Shown one piece after another: positions 49,363 through 57,135 of a stretch of 64,000 nucleotides of DNA. Made by a program: the position numbers and the translations under genes. Position 1 is the stretch's first letter; each line of letters starts with the position of its first letter. The notes beneath the pieces were generated by a model. It ran no database searches. It was given only the letters and a program-made list of their open reading frames with translations, and was not told the DNA's origin. Source of the DNA: Phytohabitans aurantiacus (GTDB lineage Bacteria; Actinomycetota; Actinomycetes; Mycobacteriales; Micromonosporaceae); the NCBI RefSeq assembly GCF_027923225.1, contig NZ_BSDI01000021.1:62001-126000 (forward strand), given 5' to 3'.

Positions 49363-50712
49363 GTGACGCAGCCATACGAGTACCGCCGCCGCGAACTCGT
49401 CGAACCCGACTGGACCCGATTCCCAGGCTGGCGCGACGTCACCCGCGAGCAATGGGAATCCGCCCAATGGCAGCGCGCCCACTGCGTCAAGAACACCAAG
49501 CAGCTCCACACCGTCCTCGGCGACCTCGCACCCGACGCCTTCTACGACGACCTGCTCGCCGACCAGCAAGGCGCCGCCACCATGTCCATGCTGGTACCGC
49601 CCCAGATGCTCAACACCATGAACACCGGCGACCTGTACGGCGACCCGATCCGGCGGTACATGATCCCCATCGCCAGCGACCGCCGCACCGACTGGCCATC
49701 ACACCCCAACGCCAGCCGCGACTCGCTCCACGAACACGACATGTGGGTCGCCGAAGGACTCACCCACCGGTACCCCACCAAGGTGCTCGCCGAACTGCTC
49801 TCCACCTGCCCCCAGTACTGCGGCCACTGCACCCGGATGGACCTCGTCGGCAACTCCACACCCACCGTCGACAAGCTCAAACTCACCCTCAAACCCGTCG
49901 ACCGGTACGACGCACACATCGCCTACCTGCGCGCCCACCCCGGCGTACGCGACGTCGTCGTCTCCGGAGGCGACGTCGCCAACGTCCCCTGGAAACACCT
50001 CGAGTCGTACCTCATGCGGCTGCTCGACATTGAAACCATCCGCGACATCCGGCTCGCCACCAAAGCACTCATGGGCCTGCCACAGCACTGGCTCCAACCC
50101 CAGGTCGTCGAGGGACTCGAACGCGTCGCACGCACCGCCGCCCGCCGCGGCGTCAACCTCGCCATCCACACCCACGTCAACCACGTACAGTCGCTGACCC
50201 CACTGGTCGCCCGCGCCGCACAGACCGCCCTCGAAGTCGGCGTACGCGACGTGCGCAACCAGGGCGTCCTCATGCGCGGCGTCAACGCCACCTCGACCGA
50301 CCTCCTCGACCTGTGCTTCGCCCTGCAAGGCGAGGCCGGCATCCTGCCGTACTACTTCTACATGTGCGACATGATCCCCGGCGCCGAACACTGGCGGGTC
50401 GCCGTCTGGCAAGCCCAGCAACTCCAGCACGACCTGATGGGCTACCTTCCCGGGTACGCGACACCACGCATCGTCTGCGACGTGCCGTTCGTGGGAAAGC
50501 GCTGGGTTCACATGATCACCGAGTACGACCGCGAGCACGGCATCTCATACTGGACCAAGAACTACCGCACGTCGCTCGAGTCCGAAGACGCCGAGGCCCT
50601 GGCCCGCCAGTACCCGTACTACGACCCGATCGACACCCTGCCCGAGTCCGGCCAGAAGTGGTGGCGCAAACAAGAAGAGGGCGCCACCCCCGACGGAGGC
50701 AGCGCCCTCTGA
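49363..50712 (+). CDS. kamA: lysine 2,3-aminomutase
   Basis: A 449-residue radical SAM enzyme. The cluster motif is Cys149-x3-Cys153-x2-Cys156 (CPQYCGHC). Other conserved parts are NTMNTGDLYGDPIRRYMIP, VVVSGGDVANVPWKHLESYL, NHVQSLTPLVARAAQTAL, NQGVLMRGVNATSTDLLDLC and PYYFYMCDMIPGAEHWR. It interconverts lysine and beta-lysine with a [4Fe-4S] cluster, SAM and PLP. GTG start at 49363 follows GGGGGCGTGGA. It is divergent from the kdd-kam operon and provides the substrate of KamDE. Confidence 0.9.
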   Translation: MTQPYEYRRRELVEPDWTRFPGWRDVTREQWESAQWQRAHCVKNTKQLHTVLGDLAPDAFYDDLLADQQGAATMSMLVPPQMLNTMNTGDLYGDPIRRYMIPIASDRRTDWPSHPNASRDSLHEHDMWVAEGLTHRYPTKVLAELLSTCPQYCGHCTRMDLVGNSTPTVDKLKLTLKPVDRYDAHIAYLRAHPGVRDVVVSGGDVANVPWKHLESYLMRLLDIETIRDIRLATKALMGLPQHWLQPQVVEGLERVARTAARRGVNLAIHTHVNHVQSLTPLVARAAQTALEVGVRDVRNQGVLMRGVNATSTDLLDLCFALQGEAGILPYYFYMCDMIPGAEHWRVAVWQAQQLQHDLMGYLPGYATPRIVCDVPFVGKRWVHMITEYDREHGISYWTKNYRTSLESEDAEALARQYPYYDPIDTLPESGQKWWRKQEEGATPDGGSAL

Positions 50713-50719
50713 TCAACCT

Positions 50720-50914
50720 TTAGCCGCGAAACGCATCCCGGACATCCCGCCCGGCGTCCTTGACGTGCTCGCCGGCCTGCTTCGCCTTGGAAGCGGTCTT
50801 GTCGCGCTCGCCTTCCGCCTGAAGACGCTCGTCGTCAGTCGCGTCGCCGTACCGCTCCTTGGCCTCGCCCTTGAGCTCTTCGGCCTTGTTGCGGGCCTTG
50901 TCAGTGAAGCTCAT
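50720..50914 (-). CDS. CsbD family stress protein
   Basis: A 64-residue hydrophilic helical protein: MSFTDKARNKAEELKGEAKE, RYGDATDDERLQAEGERDKT, matching CsbD-like small stress proteins of unknown activity. AAGGAG precedes the ATG at 50914. It is convergent with kamA, 8 nt apart, and is a single-gene unit. Confidence 0.9.
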   Translation of the reverse strand: MSFTDKARNKAEELKGEAKERYGDATDDERLQAEGERDKTASKAKQAGEHVKDAGRDVRDAFRG

Positions 50915-51129
50915 TCCGTCACTCCTTCCGAAGTAACCGCGTACCCCGACAAGGTGCCCGTCTTTCCGCCGCCGAAACCTCTCCCCTTCCTGTGCAGCCT
51001 GCCACATCCCGTAACGCATCCTAGGACGCTAGCCCAGTCCCGTCGCCCCGTGGGGCGACGGGCGTGCGGCCCCGCGCTCCCGGCCCCGCCGGGCGCCGCC
51101 GCGGCCGGCCCCGCCGGGCCCTTTTCCCG
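50915..51129. other. gene-free upstream stretch of the CsbD gene
   Basis: I see no coding sequence. The right half is a G/C simple region (CCCCGCCGGGC repeats) leading into the 80-bp element at 51130. Confidence 0.4.
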
Positions 51130-51210
51130 CCGATCAAGGGCGAATGCACGTGGTTGGATCGCTTTTCCGCGTGCGTTCGCCCTTGATCCACGCGATCACC
51201 CTTGATCGGC
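51130..51210 (-). repeat. 80-bp GATCAAGG element, copy 4 (reverse orientation)
   Basis: GATCAAGGGCGAATGCACG (from 51132) and CGTGCGTTCGCCCTTGATC form the arms with one G-T mismatch; the third site GATCACCCTTGATC follows. It is nearly identical to copy 2 at 30036. It marks the downstream edge of the SDR cassette. Confidence 0.9.
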
Positions 51211-51325
51211 GTCGTTGATCAGGGGCGGCGCGCGCTTGGCGGGGCGCCAGCGGCGCCCTTCCGGAAGCGTGCGGCGGCCGCTTGCACCGCGCGCTGGTGG
51301 CGGCCCGCAGCGCACAGTGCGCCTC

Positions 51326-51375
51326 GTGCTGTGTGCACTTGTGGTAGCTCTGGCTACCACAAGTGCGCACAGCAC
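51326..51375. repeat. 23-bp long hairpin downstream of the SDR gene
   Basis: Arms 51326-51348 and 51353-51375 (core GCACTTGTGGTAGC) pair with one G-T wobble; loop TCTG. It lies 17 nt past the SDR stop and could terminate that gene, but its flanks lack a U tract. Confidence 0.85.
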
Positions 51376-51391
51376 GGCCGGATGCCGCCGA

Positions 51392-52129
51392 TCAGCGCAG
51401 GTTCAGGCCGCCGTCGAGGACGACAACCTCGCCGGTGATGTACGCGTGGTGGACGAGCATCGAGATCAGATCAGCCACGTCGGACGGCTGAGCCGCGCGC
51501 CGCATCGGGCTCGATGTCCTCCACAGCTCCTGCGCCGCCGTCCAGTCGGCGGTGAGCGGCGTATCGACGAGCCCCGGCGCGACCGCGTTGACGCGTACGT
51601 CGGGTCCGAGGGCCGCCGCCAGCAGCTTCGTGACATGGTTGAGCGCCGCTTTGCTGGCCGCGTACGCGATCGAGCTGCCCTTCGGGCGGACGCCGGCGTG
51701 GCTGGTGACGTTCACGATGCACCCACCGGACTCGCGGAGCGCCGGCAGCGCCGCCGTGCACAGCAGCCAAGGAGCGACCAGGTTGACGTCGAGCAGCCGG
51801 CGCCAATCGTCGGCGGTCAGCCCCGACAGGTCCGCGTGCGGCACCGGCCAGCTGATGCCGGCGTTGTTGACCAGTACGTCGAGGCGGCCGTGCTCCCCCA
51901 ACACCCGCGGCACCAGCCCGGCCGCAGCCTCGTCGTCCGCGAGATCGGCCTGGTGGTACGACCCGCCGAGCTCCTCTGCCAGTGCGAGCCCCGCGGCCCG
52001 GCTCGACCGCGAGTGGACCGCGACCGCCATCCCGTCCGCCGCCAGCCGCCGCGCCGTCGCCTCCCCTATGCCCGACGCCGAGCCCGTCACCAACGCCACC
52101 TTCCGCACCTCGCAGATCTTGCCAGCCAC
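51392..52129 (-). CDS. short-chain dehydrogenase/reductase
   Basis: A 245-residue SDR: VALVTGSASGIGEATARRLA (cofactor loop), NNAGISWPVPHADL, catalytic Ser in VNVTSHAGV, Tyr-x-x-x-Lys in YAASKAALNHV, and a C-terminal ITGEVVVLDGGLNLR typical of FabG-like members. Arg residues (HSRSSRAAG) suggest NADP(H). GTG 52129 is preceded by GGGAGGAGG. The substrate is unknown. The gene is bracketed on each side by a long hairpin and, beyond it, by inverted copies of the 80-bp element. Confidence 0.9.
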   Translation of the reverse strand: MAGKICEVRKVALVTGSASGIGEATARRLAADGMAVAVHSRSSRAAGLALAEELGGSYHQADLADDEAAAGLVPRVLGEHGRLDVLVNNAGISWPVPHADLSGLTADDWRRLLDVNLVAPWLLCTAALPALRESGGCIVNVTSHAGVRPKGSSIAYAASKAALNHVTKLLAAALGPDVRVNAVAPGLVDTPLTADWTAAQELWRTSSPMRRAAQPSDVADLISMLVHHAYITGEVVVLDGGLNLR

Positions 52130-52164
52130 GGCATCGCCTCCTCCCCCGTCCTCCCGAACGAGCT

Positions 52165-52210
52165 GCTGTGAACGTTTTGGGCGGCCAGAGCAGCCCAAAA
52201 CGTTCACAGC
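52165..52210. repeat. 18-bp long hairpin of the CTGTGAACGTTT type
   Basis: GCTGTGAACGTTTTGGGC (52165-52182) and GCCCAAAACGTTCACAGC (52193-52210) are exact reverse complements. The first 13 bases equal those of the 18346-18397 hairpin. It lies 36 nt upstream of the SDR start. Confidence 0.85.
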
Positions 52211-52235
52211 CCGAGCAGCCGCAGCATGGGATGGG

Positions 52236-52266
52236 GCGATCCGGGCGCCGCTGGCGCCCGGATCGC
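52236..52266. repeat. 14-bp perfect hairpin GATCCGG type
   Basis: GCGATCCGGGCGCC (52236-52249) and GGCGCCCGGATCGC (52253-52266), loop GCT. It is the counterpart of 31108-31142 in the carbonic anhydrase cassette. Confidence 0.85.
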
Positions 52267-52300
52267 GCGACACGACGCCAGACCGCACCTTGGCGGCGTC

Positions 52301-52379
52301 GATCAAGGCCATCTGCATGGATCAAGGGCGAATGCACACGGGAAAGAGATCCAACCGCGTGCATTCGCCCTTGATCGGC
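52301..52379 (+). repeat. 80-bp GATCAAGG element, copy 5 (forward orientation)
   Basis: GATCAAGGCCATCTGCATG, GATCAAGGGCGAATGCACA, GAGATCCAACCG and CGTGCATTCGCCCTTGATC. It is very close to copy 3 at 31304 and points away from copy 4 at 51130, so the SDR gene lies between inverted elements. Confidence 0.9.
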
Positions 52380-52462
52380 ACGGAAAGGGCCGGGTGGTGC
52401 GCGGTACTACCCGTACAGCGTCCTAGGAGGCTGGGTTACGGGATGTCTGGTTGACTGGGGCC

Positions 52463-53023
52463 GTGGGGGACATTGTTCTGGTCCGGCATGGGCAGACTGA
52501 GTGGAGTCTGACGCACCGGCACACGTCGTACACGGACATCGACCTGACGCCCGACGGCGAGCGCCAGGCGCGCGACCTCGCCGAACGGCTGGCCGGCAGG
52601 ACTTTCGCCGCTGTTCTCAGCAGCCCGCGCAAGCGGGCGCTGCGCACCGCGGAGCTGGCCGGGCTCGCCGTGACGAGCGTCGACGACGACCTCGCCGAGT
52701 GGAACTACGGCGAGTACGAAGGCATCACCACCGACGAGATCCAGCGGACCCGCGATCCCGACTGGAACCTGTGGACCGACGGCGCGCCCGGCGGCGAGTC
52801 ACCAGAGCAGGCCGGCGCGCGGCTAGACCGGGCGCTGGACCGGGCGAGGGCGATCACCGGGGACGTCGCGATCGTCGGGCACGCGCACGCCCTGCGGGTG
52901 CTGGGTGCGCGGTGGGTCGGGCTGCCGCCGTCCGGAGGTGGACTGCTGCGGCTGGACACCGCCACGCTGTCGGTACTGGGCCGAGAGCACGGCCGCCCGG
53001 TGATCCTCAGCTGGAACTGTTGA
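52463..53023 (+). CDS. histidine phosphatase (phosphoglycerate mutase-like) family protein
   Basis: A 186-residue protein. The catalytic RHG is in IVLVRHGQTEWSLTHRHTSY, the second Arg in SSPRKRALRTAELAG, Glu in LAEWNYGEYEGITTDEI, and the second His in AIVGHAHALRVLGARWVGLP. This is the branch of small-molecule phosphatases rather than the glycolytic mutase. GTG 52463 is preferred as it begins directly before the first strand; a TTG at 52451 is the alternative. The 3' end overlaps the convergent Lrp gene by 17 nt. Confidence 0.9.
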   Translation: MGDIVLVRHGQTEWSLTHRHTSYTDIDLTPDGERQARDLAERLAGRTFAAVLSSPRKRALRTAELAGLAVTSVDDDLAEWNYGEYEGITTDEIQRTRDPDWNLWTDGAPGGESPEQAGARLDRALDRARAITGDVAIVGHAHALRVLGARWVGLPPSGGGLLRLDTATLSVLGREHGRPVILSWNC

Positions 53024-53459
53024 TCCGGGGCGGCCGGCCCTCGTACGGCGTGGACAGGACCACGGTCGTGCGGGTGGTGACGTTGGCGGCGGTGCGGATC
53101 TCCTGGAGCAGGCGTTCGAGGTCAGCGGGGCTCGCGACCCGCACCAGGAGCATGTAGAAGTCTTCCCCCGCCACCGAGTAGCACGAGTCGATCTCGGGCA
53201 GGTGGGAGAGGCGCTCGGGGGCGTCGTCGGGCTGCGACGGGTCGAAGGGCCGGATCGCCACGAACGCGGTCAGCGGCAGGTCCAGCGCCTCGTACGAGAC
53301 GCGTGCCGTGTACCCCCGGAGGATGCCGCGCTGCTCCAGCCGCCGTACCCGCTGGTGCACCGCCGATACCGACAGTCCCACCTTGTCGGCGAGGTCGGTG
53401 TACGACAGGCGGCCGTCCGCGGTCAGTGCCGCGACGATCGCGCGGTCCGTCTCTTCCAC
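53007..53459 (-). CDS. Lrp/AsnC family transcriptional regulator
   Basis: A 150-residue regulator: winged helix DRAIVAALTADGRLSYTDLA, DKVGLSVSAVHQRVRRLEQR, then the RAM ligand-binding domain with DSCYSVAGEDFYMLLVRVAS. Lrp-type proteins sense amino acids. The neighbouring acyl-CoA dehydrogenase or the lysine genes could be targets, though none is adjacent in a divergent arrangement. It starts with GTG 53459. Confidence 0.9.
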   Translation of the reverse strand: MEETDRAIVAALTADGRLSYTDLADKVGLSVSAVHQRVRRLEQRGILRGYTARVSYEALDLPLTAFVAIRPFDPSQPDDAPERLSHLPEIDSCYSVAGEDFYMLLVRVASPADLERLLQEIRTAANVTTRTTVVLSTPYEGRPPRINSSS

Positions 53460-53478
53460 GGCCAGAAAAATACACGGG

Positions 53479-53622
53479 TCAGGCCCGGGTGAACTCCATT
53501 ACCCAGTTGGATTCCCAGGTGTGGCCGCCGTCCGCGGAGTACTCCTGCTCCCAGCGTGGCGAGGTGGGGAACTCCTCCCAGTCGTCGCTGCCGGCGAAGA
53601 GCGTGGCGAGGTACCCCTGACA
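53479..53622 (-). pseudogene. C-terminal remnant of a DUF1579-like protein
   Basis: Reading the minus strand from about 53622, one frame gives YLATLFAGSDDWEEFPTSPR then WEQEYSADGGHTWESNWVME and FTRA-stop. The pattern of SADGGHTWESNW and MxFTR is that of the C-terminus of DUF1579-type proteins. No start or N-terminal part exists; the upstream sequence is already the end of the acyl-CoA dehydrogenase gene. It looks like a deletion remnant. Confidence 0.55.
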
Positions 53623-53629
53623 CCAACTG

Positions 53630-54766
53630 TCAGAGGTGGCGGGAGATCACCAGTCGCTGGATCTGGTTGGTGCCCTCGACGATCTGCAGCACCTTGGCCT
53701 CGCGCATGTACCGCTCGACCGGGTGGTCCTGCACGTACCCGTACCCGCCCATCACCTGCACCGCGTCCGTGGTCACCTTCATCGCCATGTCGGTGGCGAA
53801 CAGCTTGGCCTTGGCCGCCTCCGCCGAGTACGGCCGGCCGGCGTCGCGCAGCCGTGCGGCCGCCAGGGTGAGCGCGCGCGCCGCCGAGATGCCGGTCGCC
53901 GCGTCGGCGAGCATGAACCGCAAGCCCTGGAAGTCCAGGATGGACTTTCCGAACTGCGAGCGTTCCCGCGCGTACCCGACCGCGTAGTCGAGCGCCGCCT
54001 GGGCGAGACCGACCGCGCAGGCCGCGATGCCGAGCCGCCCCGAGTCGAGGGCCTCCATCGCGATCCGGAAGCCGTCACCGAGGTCGCCGACGAGGCGGTC
54101 GGCCGGTACCCGGGCCTCGTCGAAGACGATCTGCGCGACCGGGGACGAGCGCAGGCCCATGGTCTTCTCGGCGGCCTGCGGCAGGATGCCCGGTGTGGCG
54201 GCGTCGGCGAGCAGGCAGGAGATGCCGCGCGGGCCCGGGCCGCCGGTGCGGCAGAAGACGTTGTAGAAGTCGGCCTGGCCGGCGTGCGTGATCCACGCCT
54301 TGGTGCCGGTGACGACGAACGAGTCGCCGTCGCGGGTAGCGCGCGTGGTCAGGGCCGCCGCGTCGGAACCGCCCTGCGGCTCCGACAGGCAGTACGCGCC
54401 GAGCAGCTCGCCGCCGAGCATGTCGGGCAGGAGCTTGCGCAGCTGTTCGCCGCCGTGGGCGTACACGGGATAGCAGGACAGGGTGTGCACGCTGACGGCC
54501 TCGGCGGCGGCCAGCCACCGACTGGCGAGGACCTCGATGACCTGGAGGTACACCTCGTAGGGCTGGGCGGCGCCGCCGTGCTCCTCCGGGTAGGGCAGGC
54601 CGAGCAGGCCGGCGCGCCCGAGCGTGCGGACCACCTCGCGCGGGAACTCGCCGCGCGCCTCGAAGTCGGCGGCGCGCGGTGCGAGCTCGCCGTCGGCGAT
54701 CTCGGTCGCGAGACCCAGCAGCTCGTACGCTTCGTCGGTCGGCAGGAGGCGCTCCATGCCGCCCAT
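53630..54766 (-). CDS. acyl-CoA dehydrogenase
   Basis: A 378-residue enzyme of normal length: LGLPYPEEHGGAAQPYEVYL, CLSEPQGGSDAAALTTRATR (FAD-binding loop), GTKAWITHAG, FGKSILDFQGLRFMLADAAT, VMGGYGYVQDHPVERYMREA and the catalytic Glu in VEGTNQIQRLVISRHL. It matches the short-chain and branched-chain class. It is followed by the DUF1579 remnant and preceded by the TetR gene with an 11-nt gap, so it is probably regulated with it. The first ATG is 54766; ATG 54757 is as plausible. Confidence 0.9.
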   Translation of the reverse strand: MGGMERLLPTDEAYELLGLATEIADGELAPRAADFEARGEFPREVVRTLGRAGLLGLPYPEEHGGAAQPYEVYLQVIEVLASRWLAAAEAVSVHTLSCYPVYAHGGEQLRKLLPDMLGGELLGAYCLSEPQGGSDAAALTTRATRDGDSFVVTGTKAWITHAGQADFYNVFCRTGGPGPRGISCLLADAATPGILPQAAEKTMGLRSSPVAQIVFDEARVPADRLVGDLGDGFRIAMEALDSGRLGIAACAVGLAQAALDYAVGYARERSQFGKSILDFQGLRFMLADAATGISAARALTLAAARLRDAGRPYSAEAAKAKLFATDMAMKVTTDAVQVMGGYGYVQDHPVERYMREAKVLQIVEGTNQIQRLVISRHL

Positions 54767-54777
54767 CTTAACGCTCG

Positions 54778-55500
54778 TTAGGGTGACGGTGGGGGCAGGC
54801 GCGCCGCCACCCCGTCGAGCACCAGATCGAGCCCGTACTGGAAGCTGCGGTCACGGGTCAGCCGCGGGTCCTCGTCGCGGTGCCGGGCGTACAGGTCGAC
54901 GATCCGCGGGTACGGCTCGGCGATCTTCTCCACGTCGACGTACGCCTTTGCCACCCACTCCCCCTCGTCCTGGCCGGCGCGGGTGAGCATCCGCAGCCGG
55001 GCCGACTCGGCGGTGGCCACCCCCATCACGTACCCGCACAGCGTCTGGGTCGCGCCCTCCGCCACCTCCGGCGTGGCACCGGCCTTCTCGAAGAGGGCGA
55101 GCAGGGCCTCGGACAGCCGCATCATGGCCGGCCCGCCGTACGCGTACCCGGAATCGCTCATCAACGGGCCGAGCCAGCTGTGGCGCAGCATCACGGCGCG
55201 GATGCTGTGCCCGCACAGCATCGCGGCGGCCCGCCACCCGGCCGAGTCGTCCGGGTCGGGCGATTCGATCTCGCCGAAGACCTGGTCGACGACCAGGGCG
55301 AGCAGTTGCTCCTTGTTGGCGACGTGCCAGTACAGCGAGGTGGCGCCGGCGTTGAGCTTGGCACCGAGCCGCCGCATGCTCAGCGCCTCGACGCCCTCGG
55401 AATCGAGCAGCGCGAGCGCCGCGGCCACGATCTGCTCGCGGCTCAGCGCCGGCTCGCCGCGGCTGCGCCGCTGCGGCCGCAACCACACGTCGTACGTCAC
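54778..55500 (-). CDS. TetR family transcriptional regulator
   Basis: A 240-residue TetR_C_1-type regulator: LSREQIVAAALALLDSEGVE, ALSMRRLGAKLNAGATSLYW, HVANKEQLLALVVDQVFGEI. The C-terminal domain ends SFQYGLDLVLDGVAARLPPP. It is divergent from the MFS exporter gene, with three 20-bp direct repeats between, so it probably represses the exporter and itself. GTG 55500 gives the conserved N-terminus TYDVWLRPQRRSRGEPALSR. Confidence 0.9.
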   Translation of the reverse strand: MTYDVWLRPQRRSRGEPALSREQIVAAALALLDSEGVEALSMRRLGAKLNAGATSLYWHVANKEQLLALVVDQVFGEIESPDPDDSAGWRAAAMLCGHSIRAVMLRHSWLGPLMSDSGYAYGGPAMMRLSEALLALFEKAGATPEVAEGATQTLCGYVMGVATAESARLRMLTRAGQDEGEWVAKAYVDVEKIAEPYPRIVDLYARHRDEDPRLTRDRSFQYGLDLVLDGVAARLPPPSP

Positions 55501-55521
55501 CGCACGAGCATAACTGGACTG

Positions 55522-55581
55522 GTACACCGTTCGAGTTAGTCGTACAGTGTGCGAGTCAATCGCACACCGTTCGAGTTGATG
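55522..55581. promoter_or_regulatory. three 20-bp direct repeats, TetR operator array
   Basis: GTACACCGTTCGAGT at 55522, GTACAGTGTGCGAGT at 55542 and GCACACCGTTCGAGT at 55562 recur at an exact 20-bp period across the TetR/MFS divergent gap, and the last ends 16 nt before the MFS start. Two-turn spacing places all repeats on one DNA face. Confidence 0.7.
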
Positions 55582-55591
55582 GGGATCTACC

Positions 55592-57085
55592 GTGTCCAAC
55601 GCTCACCCGCGCCGATGGTGGATCCTCGGCGTGCTCTGCCTGGCGCTGCTCGTGCTCGGCGTCGACAACATGATCCTCAACCTGGCCATCCCGTCGCTGA
55701 TGCGCGACCTGGGCGCCTCGCCGGCCGACGTCCAGTGGATCATGGACGCGTACATCCTGGCGTTCGCCGGAGCGCTGATCACCGCCGGCGGCCTCTCCGA
55801 CCGGTACGGGCGCAGGCTGGCCCTGGTGGTCGGCCTGAGCGTGCTGGGCGCCGGTTCGGTGCTGGCCGCGTTCGCGAGCGACCCCTGGCACCTGATCGCC
55901 TGCCGGGCGATCATGGGCCTGGGCGCCGCGTTCGCCATGCCCAGCACGCTGTCGATCCTCATCACCGTCTTCGACCCCAGCGAGCAGCGGCAGGCCATGG
56001 CCGCCTGGACCGTCGTCGGCATGGTCGGCGTCGTCGCCGGCCCCACGCTCGGCGGGCTGCTGCTGGAGCACTACTGGTGGGGCTCGGCGTTCCTGGTCAA
56101 CGTGCCGATCGCCATCGCCGGAATCATCGCCGCGTTCGTGCTGGTACCCGAGTCCCGCGGACCGGCCCGCCCCGCCGACCCGGTCGGGGCGCTGCTGTCC
56201 CTCGCCGGCATGGTCGCGCTCGTGTGGGCGATCATCTCGCTGCCGCACGACGGCTGGTCCGGCCAGGTGATCGGCTCCCTCCTGGTGGCCGGCGCGGTCG
56301 GTGCCGCGTTCGTCGCGTGGGAGTCCCGCCGCGAGCACCCGCTGCTGCCGCTGGGCATGTTCCGCGACCGGCGATTCAGCGGCGCGAGCCTGTCCGTGGT
56401 ACTGCTGGTGTTCGCGACCGGCGCGCTGCTGCTGGCGCTGACCCAGTACCTGCAGTTCGTGCTCGGGTACGGGCCGATGAAGGCCGGCCTGGCGCTCGCG
56501 CCGTACGCGGTGGCCGTGGCAATCTGCAATGGGCTCGGCGCGACACTCGGCAAGAAGCTCAGCAACCGCACGCTCACCGTCGCCGGCATGCTGGTCATCG
56601 CCGCCGGGTTCGCGGTACTCGCCGCGATCGGCCCCGACGACGGCTACCCGATGCTGATCGCCGGCCTCGTCGTCATGGGCATCGGCGCGGGCCTCGCCGG
56701 CCCAGCGGTCTACGCCTCGCTGATGGGCGCCATCCCCCGCGAGCACGCCGGCGTGGGCTCGGCGGTCAACGACACCGTGCAGCAGGCCGGACTCGCGCTC
56801 AGCGTCGCCATCCTCGGCAGCGTGCTGTCCGGCGCGTACAAGGGCGCGCTCCCCGCCGACACCGCCATCCCCGAGTCGGCCCGCGCCTCCATCGCGGACA
56901 CCCTCGCCGTGGCGACGGCGACCGGCAACCCAGCCCTGGCCGCGACCGCCCGCGAAGCCTTCGTCTCCGCAATGTCCATCGGCAACATCACCGGCGTCGT
57001 GTGCTGCGTAGCCGGCGCCGCACTAGCGTTCGCCGTCCTCCGCGACCCCACCCCACCCACTGACCCACGGCAGGTCGAGGCGTGA
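55592..57085 (+). CDS. MFS drug exporter, DHA2 (EmrB/QacA) family
   Basis: A 497-residue membrane protein with about 14 hydrophobic segments. LGVDNMILNLAIPSLMRDLG, QWIMDAYILAFAGALITAGG, LSDRYGRRLALVVGLSVLGA and GAAFAMPSTLSILITVFDPS are the DHA2 signatures (D-x-x-x-x-x-x-A-I-P loop and motif A). It is a proton-driven exporter of antibiotics or cationic compounds. It is divergent from the TetR repressor with an operator array between. Its TGA stop belongs to palindrome copy F. Confidence 0.9.
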   Translation: MSNAHPRRWWILGVLCLALLVLGVDNMILNLAIPSLMRDLGASPADVQWIMDAYILAFAGALITAGGLSDRYGRRLALVVGLSVLGAGSVLAAFASDPWHLIACRAIMGLGAAFAMPSTLSILITVFDPSEQRQAMAAWTVVGMVGVVAGPTLGGLLLEHYWWGSAFLVNVPIAIAGIIAAFVLVPESRGPARPADPVGALLSLAGMVALVWAIISLPHDGWSGQVIGSLLVAGAVGAAFVAWESRREHPLLPLGMFRDRRFSGASLSVVLLVFATGALLLALTQYLQFVLGYGPMKAGLALAPYAVAVAICNGLGATLGKKLSNRTLTVAGMLVIAAGFAVLAAIGPDDGYPMLIAGLVVMGIGAGLAGPAVYASLMGAIPREHAGVGSAVNDTVQQAGLALSVAILGSVLSGAYKGALPADTAIPESARASIADTLAVATATGNPALAATAREAFVSAMSIGNITGVVCCVAGAALAFAVLRDPTPPTDPRQVEA

Positions 57086-57135
57086 TCAGGGCGTCCCTCA
57101 AGTCGCTAGAGCGACTTGAGGGACGCCCTGATCAC
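57082..57135. repeat. 52-nt-family palindrome, copy F
   Basis: Perfect 26-bp arms (57082-57107, 57110-57135). It contains the TGA of the MFS gene (57083-57085) and, on the opposite strand, the TGA of the peptidase gene (57134-57132), filling the convergent junction. Confidence 0.9.

Noticed and set aside
51130..52379. CRISPR array based on the repeated GATCAAGG units
   Set aside because: Repeats are palindromic, dispersed, in both orientations and without regular spacers; no cas genes are present.
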